Below, piece after piece: positions 37,546 through 46,768 of a DNA stretch of 64,000 bases. The position numbers were made by a program, and so were the translations under genes. Location: contig CAXXFI010000001.1 of the NCBI GenBank assembly GCA_963665155.2, positions 496,001 through 560,000 on the forward strand, given 5' to 3'. How positions within the stretch are numbered: the stretch's first letter is position 1; each line of letters starts with the position of its first letter. Below the pieces are notes generated by a model that worked only from the letters and a program-made list of their open reading frames with translations, had not been told where the DNA came from and made no database searches. This stretch comes from UBA1141 sp963665155. GTDB lineage: Bacteria > Chloroflexota > Dehalococcoidia > Lucifugimonadales > UBA3495.

Positions 37546-37733
37546 AATAAAGTATCTTCAAACATCTAGTCTCTAGGATCCGGCCCTTTTGTATCCAGAT
37601 CGACAGCTATAACGTAAATTTGCTAGGCGACGAAACATTAACCCTTATATCCGTTCCAAAAGGGCGGGACGCAATACAACTAGATACGTGAATTACCCGG
37701 CCTCTTAGAATACTAATCCGAAAAGGAGGACTC

Positions 37734-39143
37734 ATGACCAAATCGAGGCTATTACTTATTCTGGCCGTAATGGCTTTGGTGCTTACGCTGCCGTCGGTGG
37801 TTTCCGCTCAACGGGTGCCACCCCACGTGTTCGTAGGTTCCGCAGCCATAGACGGAGTCGCTGCCGGAGACGGCTCGATAGTAACCGCTTGGATAGACGG
37901 AGAGGAAGTCGCATCGGCGACAATCACCGGAGGTGTTTTTACCCTGGTGATAGATCAGGGGGACTCAACCTACGCCAGTAAAGCGATTTCTTTCATGCTC
38001 GACGGCAAATCCGTAGCCGAAACCGCCACGTGGATGCAGGGCGGCGGCGATGTGGTTGTTCTGACGGTAACCAGCGCCCCTGTGGTCGCGGGCCGGGTGC
38101 TAACTATAGACCTACTCGAGTTGAACGATTCGGGACAGAGGGGTAGCGCGATCCTGACCGAATTAGGGCCAGAGACGCGAGTGGTACTTTCGATTTCCAG
38201 CGGCGCCTTGGAAACCGAGTTGGTCCACATCCACTTGGGACAATGCGGTGCTTCCTTGGGCGGTGTAGATCAGGCGTTGACCAGCTTCGTTGACGGCAGC
38301 GGCGGATCCAACACCATGGTGGCGGCCACGTTGGATTCTCTGACGGACGGCAATCACGCCATCAACTCCCATGAAGCCGGCAACCCCGGCAACTACACTT
38401 CCTGTGCCAACTTACCATCTTCCATATCGGCAACTGTGGCGACCGCATGGTCCGGGCTAAACCAATACCTGGTTGACCACCGGGGAATGAGCCTATATTT
38501 GTTCACGGTGGATACCCAAGGCAGCGGTTCGGGAGCGCCGGTCGCTCGATGTGCTGTTGACGCCTGCATGCAGATATGGCCACCCCTGTGGACCGCCGAA
38601 GACCCAGCCGCGCTAGACCAGCCGGCATTCAATGACAGCGCGAAAACCGACCTGCTTGGTACCTTAGAGTGGGCAGATGGCCGACTCCAAGTTACCTACA
38701 ACGGCTGGCCGGTGTACTACTCCGTAAAAGACGTCGCCCCTGGTGACGTATATGGGCAATACGGAGATCGGTACCTCATAGCGCCCCAGGGCACGCTTTT
38801 GGTCGGTGGCACCAATGTAGACCCGACCGAAGCTGCGGGTTCTGGCGCCCAGGGTGATACCGGGCCCCGTGGCGCCGCAGGTTCCAAGGGCGCCACAGGA
38901 GATGCTGGGTCCGATGGCGTTGCCGGCCGAAATGGCGCTGACGGTTCCGACGGCGCGGATGGCCCTGCCGGAGCGAGAGGCACCCGCGGTTCCGACGGCG
39001 CGGATGGCCCTGCCGGAGCAGCTGGTGTTTCTGGCTCAGCCGGTGACGACGGCGGAAGCGCCCTAGCTGTAGTAGCCCTGATCATTGCGATCATCTCTCT
39101 GTTGGGTGCTGGCGGAGTCTTCTTCATGAGAAAGGGCTCCTAA
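37734..39143 (+). CDS. Multi-domain collagen-like surface protein
   Basis: 469 residues. Order of parts: signal peptide (LLILAVMALVLTLPSVVSA); the QRVPPHVFVGS domain shared with the preceding gene; a CHRD-like domain (VLTIDLLELNDSGQRGSAIL to VHIHLGQCG); a repeat of the Lipoprotein_15 type (YLVDHRGMSLYLFTVDTQ, CMQIWPPLW, LQVTYNGWPVYYSVKD, PGDVYGQ); about 22 Gly-X-Y triplets; a transmembrane helix (VVALIIAIISLLGAGGVFFM) and basic tail RKGS. The Lipoprotein_15 and CHRD calls are from motif recall. It should project from the membrane like its neighbour. The start has AAAAGGAGG upstream. Confidence 0.83.
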   Translation: MTKSRLLLILAVMALVLTLPSVVSAQRVPPHVFVGSAAIDGVAAGDGSIVTAWIDGEEVASATITGGVFTLVIDQGDSTYASKAISFMLDGKSVAETATWMQGGGDVVVLTVTSAPVVAGRVLTIDLLELNDSGQRGSAILTELGPETRVVLSISSGALETELVHIHLGQCGASLGGVDQALTSFVDGSGGSNTMVAATLDSLTDGNHAINSHEAGNPGNYTSCANLPSSISATVATAWSGLNQYLVDHRGMSLYLFTVDTQGSGSGAPVARCAVDACMQIWPPLWTAEDPAALDQPAFNDSAKTDLLGTLEWADGRLQVTYNGWPVYYSVKDVAPGDVYGQYGDRYLIAPQGTLLVGGTNVDPTEAAGSGAQGDTGPRGAAGSKGATGDAGSDGVAGRNGADGSDGADGPAGARGTRGSDGADGPAGAAGVSGSAGDDGGSALAVVALIIAIISLLGAGGVFFMRKGS

Positions 39144-39158
39144 ACAAGTCTCAGACTA

Positions 39159-39311
39159 CTAGTATTACAACGACGGTTCCTCTGGCAGGGCGATTTTCGA
39201 GAATGATTTGAACCTAATAACGTGATGCGATGAGCCTACCGCGATAGCCCGCTGGCAGCCGAATACGAAGGGGAAGACGAAATATTTGGTAATCCGTCGT
39301 TGTAATACTAG
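39159..39311. repeat. MITE-like element with 18-base terminal inverted repeats
   Basis: CTAGTATTACAACGACGG at 39159-39176 is exactly inverted at 39294-39311, enclosing 117 bases without an ORF. Short matching CTA-type sequences flank the ends. Either a small non-autonomous transposon or a long-range stem in the 3' region of the collagen-like gene. No transposase with these ends is in the window. Confidence 0.55.
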
Positions 39312-39326
39312 CTACCTAACGAAAAA

Positions 39327-39366
39327 GAGCCCCGCATTCCGAGGGGAACCGCGGGGCTCATTAATT
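39327..39366 (+). terminator. Terminator hairpin
   Basis: 9-base GC stem (39327-39335 with 39351-39359) followed by ATTAATTT; the A-run before it allows function on the minus strand too. The rest of 39144-39741, beyond this and the inverted-repeat element, is unremarkable. Confidence 0.7.
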
Positions 39367-39741
39367 TAATGACGACGGGTGATTTAGACGGTCTGTAATG
39401 CTTCGGGAGGCCGATCCTCCACTTTAACTTCTCGATCTTCCAACATCCCCAAATCCGTCGAGCACGGAAACTCCTTCTAATCAGTCGTCCCCAGCATTGC
39501 AACCTAATTCCAGATAAGGCTATAGTCACCAGCAAAGAACTCTACGGTTAAATCATACATTTAAATCCGGCTATTAAATCTGACATTTTTCAGTTAACGA
39601 CACTGAACCGGTAACGACACCGGGCGGGCCATTTAAGGGGCAGGCACCTATGTGGACAGCCACCCAGATCCTTTGGCCCTTTAAAATCTGGCCCTGGATC
39701 TACCGGCGAAAAGCTCATTTAACCATGGGGAGGCGGTTGCG

Positions 39742-40320
39742 GTGCGGTGGGAGTCGATTCTTCTTTTAATGGCGTTGGTGGTTATAACTATAGCTGCTCT
39801 AGGCGCGGTCCCGCAGCAGGGCGAAAGACCCCCTCAGCCTTTTTTTCAAGACTTTTATTCGGGGACGGTCACTCTTCAAGGCGCTCCGGCACCTGCTGGC
39901 ACCAAACTAATCGCCTGTGTGCTCGATTGCGTGACCGGATTTGAAAGCAAACCCGCTGAATTGCAAGCAGGCGGGAGTTACGAGTTTCTGGAGGTCAATC
40001 CTTCGGACGAGGCGCTAATCGGACTCCCGGTCAGCTTCTACTTAGTCAATGACTTTGGGCGCGTCAAGGCCGAGGAGACGACCGACTTCGTCGGGGTCTT
40101 TGATTTCTACGTTGCGGACTTGACCTTCACGCAGCCTCTGCCGGTGCCGACGCCCATACCCACTGTGACCCCCACCATGCAGCCCACGCCCACAGCCATA
40201 TTGCCGGTACCTGGGGACCCAGCAATCACCGCTATTCCACGGTTGGCGTTGATCGTAGGCGCAGTTGCGGTAGCTGCCGGGGCGGGGATGATATTGCTGG
40301 CCCGTCGGAGACTGGATTAA
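39742..40320 (+). CDS. Exported, membrane-anchored protein with Ig-like domain
   Basis: 192 residues from a GTG with GGGAGG upstream. N-terminal hydrophobic signal (ILLLMALVVITIAALGA), then one beta domain (about residues 38-130; FYSGTVTLQGAPAPAGTKL) that resembles the shared domain of the two collagen-like proteins in its opening strand pattern. A Pro/Thr linker follows (PVPTPIPTVTPT) and a C-terminal transmembrane helix (LALIVGAVAVAAGAGMILLA) with a basic tail RRRLD. The architecture is that of a small wall- or membrane-displayed protein. Function unknown. Confidence 0.78.
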   Translation: MRWESILLLMALVVITIAALGAVPQQGERPPQPFFQDFYSGTVTLQGAPAPAGTKLIACVLDCVTGFESKPAELQAGGSYEFLEVNPSDEALIGLPVSFYLVNDFGRVKAEETTDFVGVFDFYVADLTFTQPLPVPTPIPTVTPTMQPTPTAILPVPGDPAITAIPRLALIVGAVAVAAGAGMILLARRRLD

Positions 40321-40431
40321 AACCAGCGATCGTGGCCTGAAATATGCTGGGAAATGGAATCAATATCCAGACCTAAGGATGTGGGGTTGACCCCGAGGTT
40401 TACCTCGCTAGGCCCAAACGGATGGTTCAGG

Positions 40432-41163
40432 CTACGCCGCTCGACCCTGATTTGCCAACAGGACCACCCTCATATCCGGTGAGAGATTTGACGCCGTAGC
40501 AACCAAGCGTGGCTGAGGTTGCACATCGCTCAATCCCATGCGGCTCAAAAAAACATCGACCCCTTGCAATTCTTCGTCAATCGGTGGAATGCTGTAATGC
40601 ATGGGTATCACCACTTTGGGACCCAAATCCTGCATGATCTGGAGCACGGCAGCTAAATCCAGGGTACAGCCCCCTCCCGTTGGCACCAGCAAAACGTCCA
40701 CCGGAGACAACTCATCAAGTTGGCGGGTAGTCAGAGGTTGGGATATATCCCCCAAATGGCAAATATTCACCCCGTCAATCTCGATTGAATAAGCAACATT
40801 CCGTTGATCCATCGCCGTATCCGGTGGCAATGTGGTCATAACACCCCGAACGGCAATTCTTGAGTACTCGTACTCGCCCGGTGCGTGGAAGACCTTTGGC
40901 TCGCCCGTTACGTCTTTCACGTTGCTGTGGTTAGGATGGGTGCTGCTCACCGTCACCACTGTCGCTGGCCTGGCATCCGGCCTCAACCCCAATGACAGGG
41001 GATAAGGGTCGGTCAGAACCACAATATCGTCGGACTTCAAGCGAAAACAAGAATGTCCCAACCAAGTAATATCCACTATTTTCGCCGCTCCATGAAGTTT
41101 ATCAGAGCCCAGGCCGATGGAAGTAGTAGCGGGGCCAAGAGGAGTTTCATCATTCCCCCACAA
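40432..41163 (-). CDS. Metallo-beta-lactamase-fold hydrolase (UlaG-like)
   Basis: Up to 243 residues. The real start may be the GTG at 41076, where the conserved fold begins (VDITWLGHSCFRLKS); the TTG at 41163 would add about 29 non-conserved residues and overlaps the bioY remnant. The MBL-type order is visible: strand-helix LTDPYPLSLG, the metal motif region STHPNHSNV (family norm THxHxDH, so weakened), HAPGEYE, HLGDIS, LLVPTGGG and VVIPMHYS. UlaG-like proteins hydrolyse sugar lactones or phosphodiesters, but the weak metal motif leaves activity open. Convergent with the anchored surface protein. Confidence 0.78.
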   Translation of the reverse strand: MWGNDETPLGPATTSIGLGSDKLHGAAKIVDITWLGHSCFRLKSDDIVVLTDPYPLSLGLRPDARPATVVTVSSTHPNHSNVKDVTGEPKVFHAPGEYEYSRIAVRGVMTTLPPDTAMDQRNVAYSIEIDGVNICHLGDISQPLTTRQLDELSPVDVLLVPTGGGCTLDLAAVLQIMQDLGPKVVIPMHYSIPPIDEELQGVDVFLSRMGLSDVQPQPRLVATASNLSPDMRVVLLANQGRAA

Positions 41164-41681
41164 TGAATGGGTAGAAGCCGCCCTTTAATGCCTTATCCCA
41201 CGTTCCGGAGCCCGCGATCAAATCGCCCAGCGGTTGCCCCACCGGGTGAATGTCGATATGAGGTATCCTACCAGGGTTGCCGCCAGAATAAAACCAACAA
41301 TGTAGCCACCGCTGGATAAGTCCCAAGGCAGGCCCGACGCTCCGTTCCACGGGAAAATAAAGTGAATATCCCACGTCCCCTGTGTGGCGCCGGAGCCAGG
41401 AGCGAAAACCGGAAGACCAATCATTCCCAAACACATATAGAGCGTCAATGACCCAGCACCGCGACTGGCTCCCAAGGATCCCCCGGTGAGCAGCACGGCA
41501 AAGGATTGGTTATCGGAACGGTGGTCCAAGGTAATCTTACGGCCAACTGAGCGCAAAGGGCTACAAACCCAGCGAAACCCACAATTAGGACCAAGTCTCT
41601 CAACAAATCCCTGGGGAATACACCTACGCGCGGCCAAATGACATCAGACAATGTGGAGGGTCGAGTTGCGGAAGACTCCAA
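41150..41681 (-). pseudogene. bioY: BioY-family biotin transporter, broken into three frames
   Basis: Three minus frames in sequence: first DLVLIVGFAGFVALCAQLAVRLPWTTVPIT, second QSFAVLLTGGSLGASRGAGS through LGMIGLPVFAPGSGATQGTW and GGYIVGFILAATLVGYL, third GTWDKALKGGFYPFIVGE. Together they match the substrate-binding membrane subunit of ECF biotin transporters. Two frame changes (about 41510 and 41220) are present, and the region between the last two blocks is shorter than expected, so a piece is deleted. Loss would leave the cell dependent on its own biotin synthesis or another transporter. Confidence 0.8.
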
Positions 41682-42068
41682 GGAGGTTAAAATCCTTTAC
41701 GGTTTAGGGATGAGGGTTTGAACGCGTATAGAGTATAATGACTCTATCTATTGCTGGTCAACGGTTGGCTGGCACCGTTTGAGTACCATTAACAAATTAC
41801 AGCAAAAGGGACCACTATCCGTGCCTGGCTCTATTCGGCGGGGGCTCCGCATTGGCCACGTGACCTGAAATTCCGGTTGTATGCGAGTCCCAGAGTCGAC
41901 CGGGGCTGAAACAGGGCATTAAATCTAGTCTCAGGACTTTTGGATTTTGAATGATCCATCGCATCTTGAGATAATGTCAGCAAATAAGCCGTGGCACCAG
42001 TATAATTCAGGAGGCATCCTTGACTCGGCCCAGGTATCAGTCGTAAGGGATAAGTCCTAGAAAGTCCT
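41682..42068. other. Intergenic, nothing recognised
   Basis: About 390 bases between the divergent bioY remnant and polX. A TATAAT sits at 41734-41739 inside a small palindrome (TAGAGT with ACTCTA), without a -35 at proper spacing. No ORF or RNA seen. Confidence 0.4.
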
Positions 42069-43844
42069 ATGACAGTAAGCAACGATGACATAGCCCAATT
42101 GTTTCAAAACATGGGCACCCTTCTTGAGATGAAGGGAGACACGGTGTTCAAAGTGCGGGCCTACCAGCGGGCCGCCCGTACCATTGAGAACCTGTCCTTT
42201 TCCGTTGCTCAAGCAGCAGCTGACGGTACGGACCTTAAGAAAATCCCCGGTATTGGCAAGGCCATTAACGACAAGATCCACGAGTTGCTGGACTCAGGGC
42301 GGGTATCGGCCTACGAAAGGCTGGTCGCCGAGCTGCCCGACGGGGTTCTGACCCTTATGGATGTGCCGGGAGTCGGCCTCAAAACCGCTATGCTCATTAC
42401 CCAAGAGTTGGATATCAGCACCATTGAAGGGGTAGAGCAAGCGGTGCGGGACGGCAGGATGGCCTCCCTACCGAGAATGGGCCAGAAAGCCGCCGACAAC
42501 ATCCTGCGCCATATAAAGACGCTGCGGACCAAGGACCAGAGAACCCCGATAGGACAGGCTCTACCTTTGGCCGAAGATGTCATTAGTCGGCTACGAGAGA
42601 TCTGCCCGGAAATCGGTCCTCTTTTCCCGGCCGGCAGCCTAAGAAGATGGGAAGAAACCATCGGCGACATCGACTTGGTGGGCACTTCTCCTAGCCCCGA
42701 ACAAGCCGCGAACGCCTTGGTTTCTCTGGATATCGTGCAAGAAGTCTTGGTGCACGGCCCAAAGAAGACCAGCGTTGTTGTCGAGCCGGGAATACAAGTA
42801 GACCTGCGCCTCAGCGAGCCAGAATCCTTCGGAGCAATGCTTCAATACTTCACCGGTAGCCAGCAACACAATATCCGCCTGCGCGACTACGCCAACCGCA
42901 TGGGGTTGTCCCTCAACGAGTACGGGATAACCGAGGTTAGCACCGGCAAGGTGGAAGAGTTTGCCGACGAAGCCGCGTTTTACGCCCGTCTGGGGCTGCC
43001 CTATATATCTCCGGAACTGAGACTTGGCATGTGGGAGTTGGATTCTGCCCAAGAGGGCCAATTACCCAAGTTGGTCCAAGAAACCGACCTTACAGGCGAC
43101 CTGCACCTGCACAGCAACTGGAGCGATGGTCGCGATCCCATCGAAACCATGGTGGTTGCGGCGGCAGACCAAGGCTATCAATACATGGCCTTGACCGACC
43201 ATTCGTCGGGCCGAGGCGTCGCCAACGGTCTTTCCAACGAAAGGCTAAGCGAGCAAATCGCTCTGCTGCGCTCTCTACAAAACAAGCACTCCATCAAGAT
43301 TCTCTGCGGTTCCGAGGTCGACATCAGGGCCGACGGATCATTGGACTATACCGACGAACTGTTAGCCCAGCTTGACGTGGTAGTAGCATCGGTTCACTCG
43401 GCCATGGGCCAAGACAGCGAAACCATGACCCAGCGAGTCATTAAGGCCATGCGCCATCCAGCCGTGACGATCATAGGCCACCTCACTACCCGCTTAATCG
43501 GTCGGCGGGAACCCACCGAGTTCGACTTGGAGGCGGTGCTTCAAGCAGCCAAAGCAACGGGCACGGCCCTGGAAATAAACGCCGCCCCGGAACGCTTGGA
43601 CTTGAAAGACATCCATGCCTACCGCGCTCGGGAGTTGGGCGTTCCCTTGGTGGTTAGTACCGACTCTCATCACTACCCGGACCTGAGCCAAAGGCGTTAC
43701 GGTATCGCCGTGGCCCGTAGGGCTTGGTGCGAACCCAGGCATCTGCTAAACACATTGCCTCTGGACCAGTTCCTCGCTTACATCACGACGCCGAAGCCGG
43801 AACGCATCGGAATCTTTGAAGCAGCCTTAACGAGAGGCAACTAA
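42069..43844 (+). CDS. polX: DNA polymerase X family protein with PHP domain
   Basis: 591 residues. N-terminal helix-hairpin-helix region (IPGIGKAINDKIHELL and DVPGVGLKTAMLI) for DNA binding, then the polymerase-beta-like palm with GSLRRWEETIGDIDLV (the GSxRR and DxD nucleotidyltransferase motif). The C-terminal PHP domain carries DLHLHSNWSDG, LTDHS, GSEVDIRADG, SVHSAM, GHLT and STDSHHYPD, the set of metal-binding residues for a phosphoesterase or 3'-5' exonuclease. The family fills gaps in base-excision repair. Length and order are typical. The next gene begins 4 bases after its stop. Confidence 0.95.
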   Translation: MTVSNDDIAQLFQNMGTLLEMKGDTVFKVRAYQRAARTIENLSFSVAQAAADGTDLKKIPGIGKAINDKIHELLDSGRVSAYERLVAELPDGVLTLMDVPGVGLKTAMLITQELDISTIEGVEQAVRDGRMASLPRMGQKAADNILRHIKTLRTKDQRTPIGQALPLAEDVISRLREICPEIGPLFPAGSLRRWEETIGDIDLVGTSPSPEQAANALVSLDIVQEVLVHGPKKTSVVVEPGIQVDLRLSEPESFGAMLQYFTGSQQHNIRLRDYANRMGLSLNEYGITEVSTGKVEEFADEAAFYARLGLPYISPELRLGMWELDSAQEGQLPKLVQETDLTGDLHLHSNWSDGRDPIETMVVAAADQGYQYMALTDHSSGRGVANGLSNERLSEQIALLRSLQNKHSIKILCGSEVDIRADGSLDYTDELLAQLDVVVASVHSAMGQDSETMTQRVIKAMRHPAVTIIGHLTTRLIGRREPTEFDLEAVLQAAKATGTALEINAAPERLDLKDIHAYRARELGVPLVVSTDSHHYPDLSQRRYGIAVARRAWCEPRHLLNTLPLDQFLAYITTPKPERIGIFEAALTRGN

Positions 43845-43847
43845 GCT

Positions 43848-44582
43848 ATGGATCCGGAAATCAACCAGAACCCCTTTCCAGGGGCCGAAGACTCTCCGGG
43901 GCTGGCCCAGAATACTCCCGAGGCATTGCTGCACCTGAAAGCGCGGGTACAGTCCGGGACACCCTGGCACCTGGCAATTTTGGAAGCAATCGGCCTTTGG
44001 ACCCAACCCCAGGAAGAGTACCAAGGCCGGACATATCGGTATCTAATCCAGGGTGAAGCCTTTGATTGGCTGGTTCTGGCGGAAAGGTTGTGCGCCGAGT
44101 TGGACTGCATTATTCCGGTCGAAGACAAGGAAAGCTTGCTATTTTACGGGCGTTTCCCCGAGACGGTAGGGCCAGAGGAGTTTCGAGATTTATTAGGCGC
44201 CAATAAACACCGGGCCTACCTCAATTATTGGTACGGCGTAGTGGTGGAAGAGGCTTTGCAGCTATCGGTGGAAGAGGCCGTGCGTAAAAGGCACATCGCC
44301 AGATGTTATTCGGACAGTGAGGATTTGATTGAGGAGGCCTACGCCCACATTTACGAGGCCTCAAAGACAGATCTCATAGAAAAGTTCCGTGAGGAGGTCC
44401 ACCTCACCAGCCGCCAACCGTTAAGCCTCTCCGACAATAAAGAGTTCACTTACTGGCTGCACAAACGGCGCATAAAAATCTGGGACCCAGCCCGGGTAGC
44501 CAGCGACACCAACAAGGGTATGAAGCGCCTGGCCCTTCTGGAACTAGCAACCGGCGCGGTGCCGGAGAAAGTTGGGGCTTAG
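43848..44582 (+). CDS. Conserved protein of unknown function
   Basis: 244 residues, acidic to neutral, no signal peptide, no transmembrane segment, mostly helical by composition. I do not recognise the family. Features seen: a hydrophobic core segment AFDWLVLAERLCAELD, an NYWYGVVVEEALQ segment, and a Lys/Arg-rich stretch near residue 205 (WLHKRRIKIWDPARV). It starts 4 bases after polX ends, so it is probably co-transcribed and may act in the same repair context; that is inference. The 3' end overlaps the convergent TcmP remnant by 4 bases. Confidence 0.75.
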   Translation: MDPEINQNPFPGAEDSPGLAQNTPEALLHLKARVQSGTPWHLAILEAIGLWTQPQEEYQGRTYRYLIQGEAFDWLVLAERLCAELDCIIPVEDKESLLFYGRFPETVGPEEFRDLLGANKHRAYLNYWYGVVVEEALQLSVEEAVRKRHIARCYSDSEDLIEEAYAHIYEASKTDLIEKFREEVHLTSRQPLSLSDNKEFTYWLHKRRIKIWDPARVASDTNKGMKRLALLELATGAVPEKVGA

Positions 44583-45695
44583 ACGAACTTAACTCGCGTG
44601 CGATCTGGATAGGCAAAACGCTGCTTACGTGGCGATGATGGGATCGTTATAGCTCCTTCTCTTTCCATAGGGGCGAGTACCTGTTTTTTGTAATGTGTGT
44701 CCAAGAATTGAGTTTGAGTGAGGACAAACTCCCTAATCTCCTCAACACTCACTGTTTCTCCTGCGAAAGCCCTAGCCAACTCCGTTCGAAGTGCCTGGAA
44801 ATCTGGCTCGGTGTCTAGCAGCCTCATTTGATTAGGGTTTGCAGCGTAGGCATAGCGGAAGTTTCCCGTGGGGTCTACTGCCCATATTGCCTGCTTCATT
44901 TTCGACAATCCTGCCAAGCTGTTGGTGCAAAAAAATAGAAAATACCCGGTCCTACCTCCGGAATCTTCCATCTCGAACGGCCATACGTATTTAGCATTCG
45001 CCTGCTGCTCAAGTTGACGTTTATAAACCCCATGTAGAATCGCCTTCCTGTCTCCCGGAGTGTCGGCGGTGAGTACATCTCTCCAATCGGAAGTCCCATA
45101 TAATCGATCGAGGTGGTCCCATTGTGTCGCATCAGCCACAAAGCGATTAATGAATTGATACATGAACGTGATTAAAACCTCACATCTCCGGTTACTCAAT
45201 ATTCGTTTTATTAACTCGAACGGAGTTTGGGAATAGCCAAAAGGATCAACTAAGACAAAAGCAGGGGCAAGACGCCGGTTTTGCTCGTCAATAAAGTCTA
45301 GGACATCTGTTAACACTTCGTCGAATCTGGAGTTGAATACCTGGAATTGGAGCGCTATGGTTAATCGCTTCGTCTAGCACAATAACGGGAGAGCCTGGCT
45401 CGCCTCCAGAATACTGACCGAGGCCTGCGAACCCATCAATGTAGAGCACTCGGCCACACTTGGGGTCGTATCGAGAGGGAATGGGGCCTTTTCGGGTATA
45501 TCCTCTTTTCGTGGCTAAAATGTCGTCTAAAGCAGCGACAAGCCCCTCTCGATAATCGAGGTCTAATAAATAGATATTTCGTTCAGAAAAGCTCTGAGAC
45601 GCTTGCCAATACTTTCGTAGAATATGGTGCTTAGCAAGGGTATGTGGCTCTATGTCCCATATTGGCAGTCTAGGAGGCATCTCCAATCTCCTCAA
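44579..45695 (-). pseudogene. tcmP: Three-Cys-motif partner protein TcmP, deleted and frameshifted
   Basis: The first frame (start near 45695) reads LAKHHILRKYW and then LYIDGFAGLGQY and GEPGSPVIVLDEA, the conserved N-terminal block of TcmP. The second frame, from about 45316, reads VLTDVLDFIDEQ, APAFVLVDPFGYS and the rest to FVLTQTQFLDTHYKK. The middle segment that should follow the GSP block is missing and the frame shifts near 45340, so several dozen codons are lost. TcmP genes sit beside genes of the Gp37/Gp68-type (DUF5131) family, as here. Their joint function is not known; both are found in mobile and defence-like neighbourhoods. Confidence 0.75.
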
Positions 45696-45775
45696 GTTGG
45701 GGTGTTGAAATTGGATATTTGTGCTCAGCTTAGGATTGCAGCTCGCAATATAGGCCGGTCAATCAAAAAAGCTCT

Positions 45776-46550
45776 TCAGACATCTACCGAGAGGTGTTCG
45801 ATCGATTCGTTGCTGGACGAGCTTGGGGCGGCCAAGTCGCATAGCGGCATGCCATTCCAAAGCTCTCCATCAATGCAACGCCCCTGTGCCTTACTGGTCC
45901 TGCCGCCCCATTGCTTAAAGAAGAAAGGTACATTCATCGAAAAACAATCATCCCGGATTTGTCTGACCCATTCGGGATTCAGAGGCCTCGGTTTAACTCC
46001 ACTCTCTCCGCCCACGATGACCCATTGGATTCCGTGAAGAAACCTACTTAAATCCGTTGCTTTTAAAAGAGGTTCAACGGACAAGAAACGAACTTGTGCT
46101 GGAACCTCAAGTAATGCGGGGATGCGCGAATCTGCCCAAACTTGGTTCTCCACCTGACACGCCAATCCATACATTTTCTGGCCAATCCAGCTCAGTGGCT
46201 AATTCCTTCAAACGCTCATGGCGTTTAGTCAACACTTGAAATGTGTGTCTTTCGGCCTCTCCCATCACATCGAAGATTTGCTAAATGAATCCTAAAGGCA
46301 CTTCTTCATGGAAAATATCACTCATACTGTTGACGAAAATGTTCCGTGGGGCCTTCCATGACATTGGCAGTCTTAGACGGTCCGGATGCAACTTAATTGT
46401 GGTTAGGCCCGGTAGGAACGGCCCACCCCTCTTGAACCGCAATGTGATGGTTTCAGCGTAGCAATGGGCGCAGCCAGGGCTGACTTTAGTGCACCCAGTC
46501 ACGGGATTCCAAGTCGCGTCGGTCCATTCGATTGCTGAGTTTATTGCCAC
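45776..46550 (-). pseudogene. DUF5131 (phage Gp37/Gp68-like) three-Cys protein, frameshifted
   Basis: First frame from 46550: IEWTDATWNPVTGCTKVSPGCAHCYAE with the three-Cys motif (CxxxxxxCxxC), then WKAPRNIFVNSMSDIFHEEVP and a stop at 46281. A middle piece (TFQVLTKRHERLKELATELD) lies in another frame. The last frame (from about 46174) has VENQVWADSRIPALLEVPAQ, VRFLSVEPLL, WVIVGGESG and VPFFFKQWGG. The parts together cover the whole family, but a stop and at least one frameshift break it. It sits directly upstream of the equally broken TcmP gene. Confidence 0.78.
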
Positions 46551-46768
46551 AATACCCTCGGATTCTTGTAAAGACTTAAATTAGAACGCGTGTCCTGTTT
46601 TTGTCAATCGGCATTCGTCAGTTAACCACCCCAGATAGAATATTACCTGATTTGACGGTGTTTATTATTAAGGCGGTGTGAACCTATTCGAGGCAATAGA
46701 CTGTCCCATCAATAGGGTGATATATTCACAATAAGCTAATTCGCCCCAAAGCGATAAAGGACCACGCA

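Noticed and set aside
46551..46768. T-box leader before valS
   Set aside because: No conserved T-box sequence or terminator in the 218 bases.
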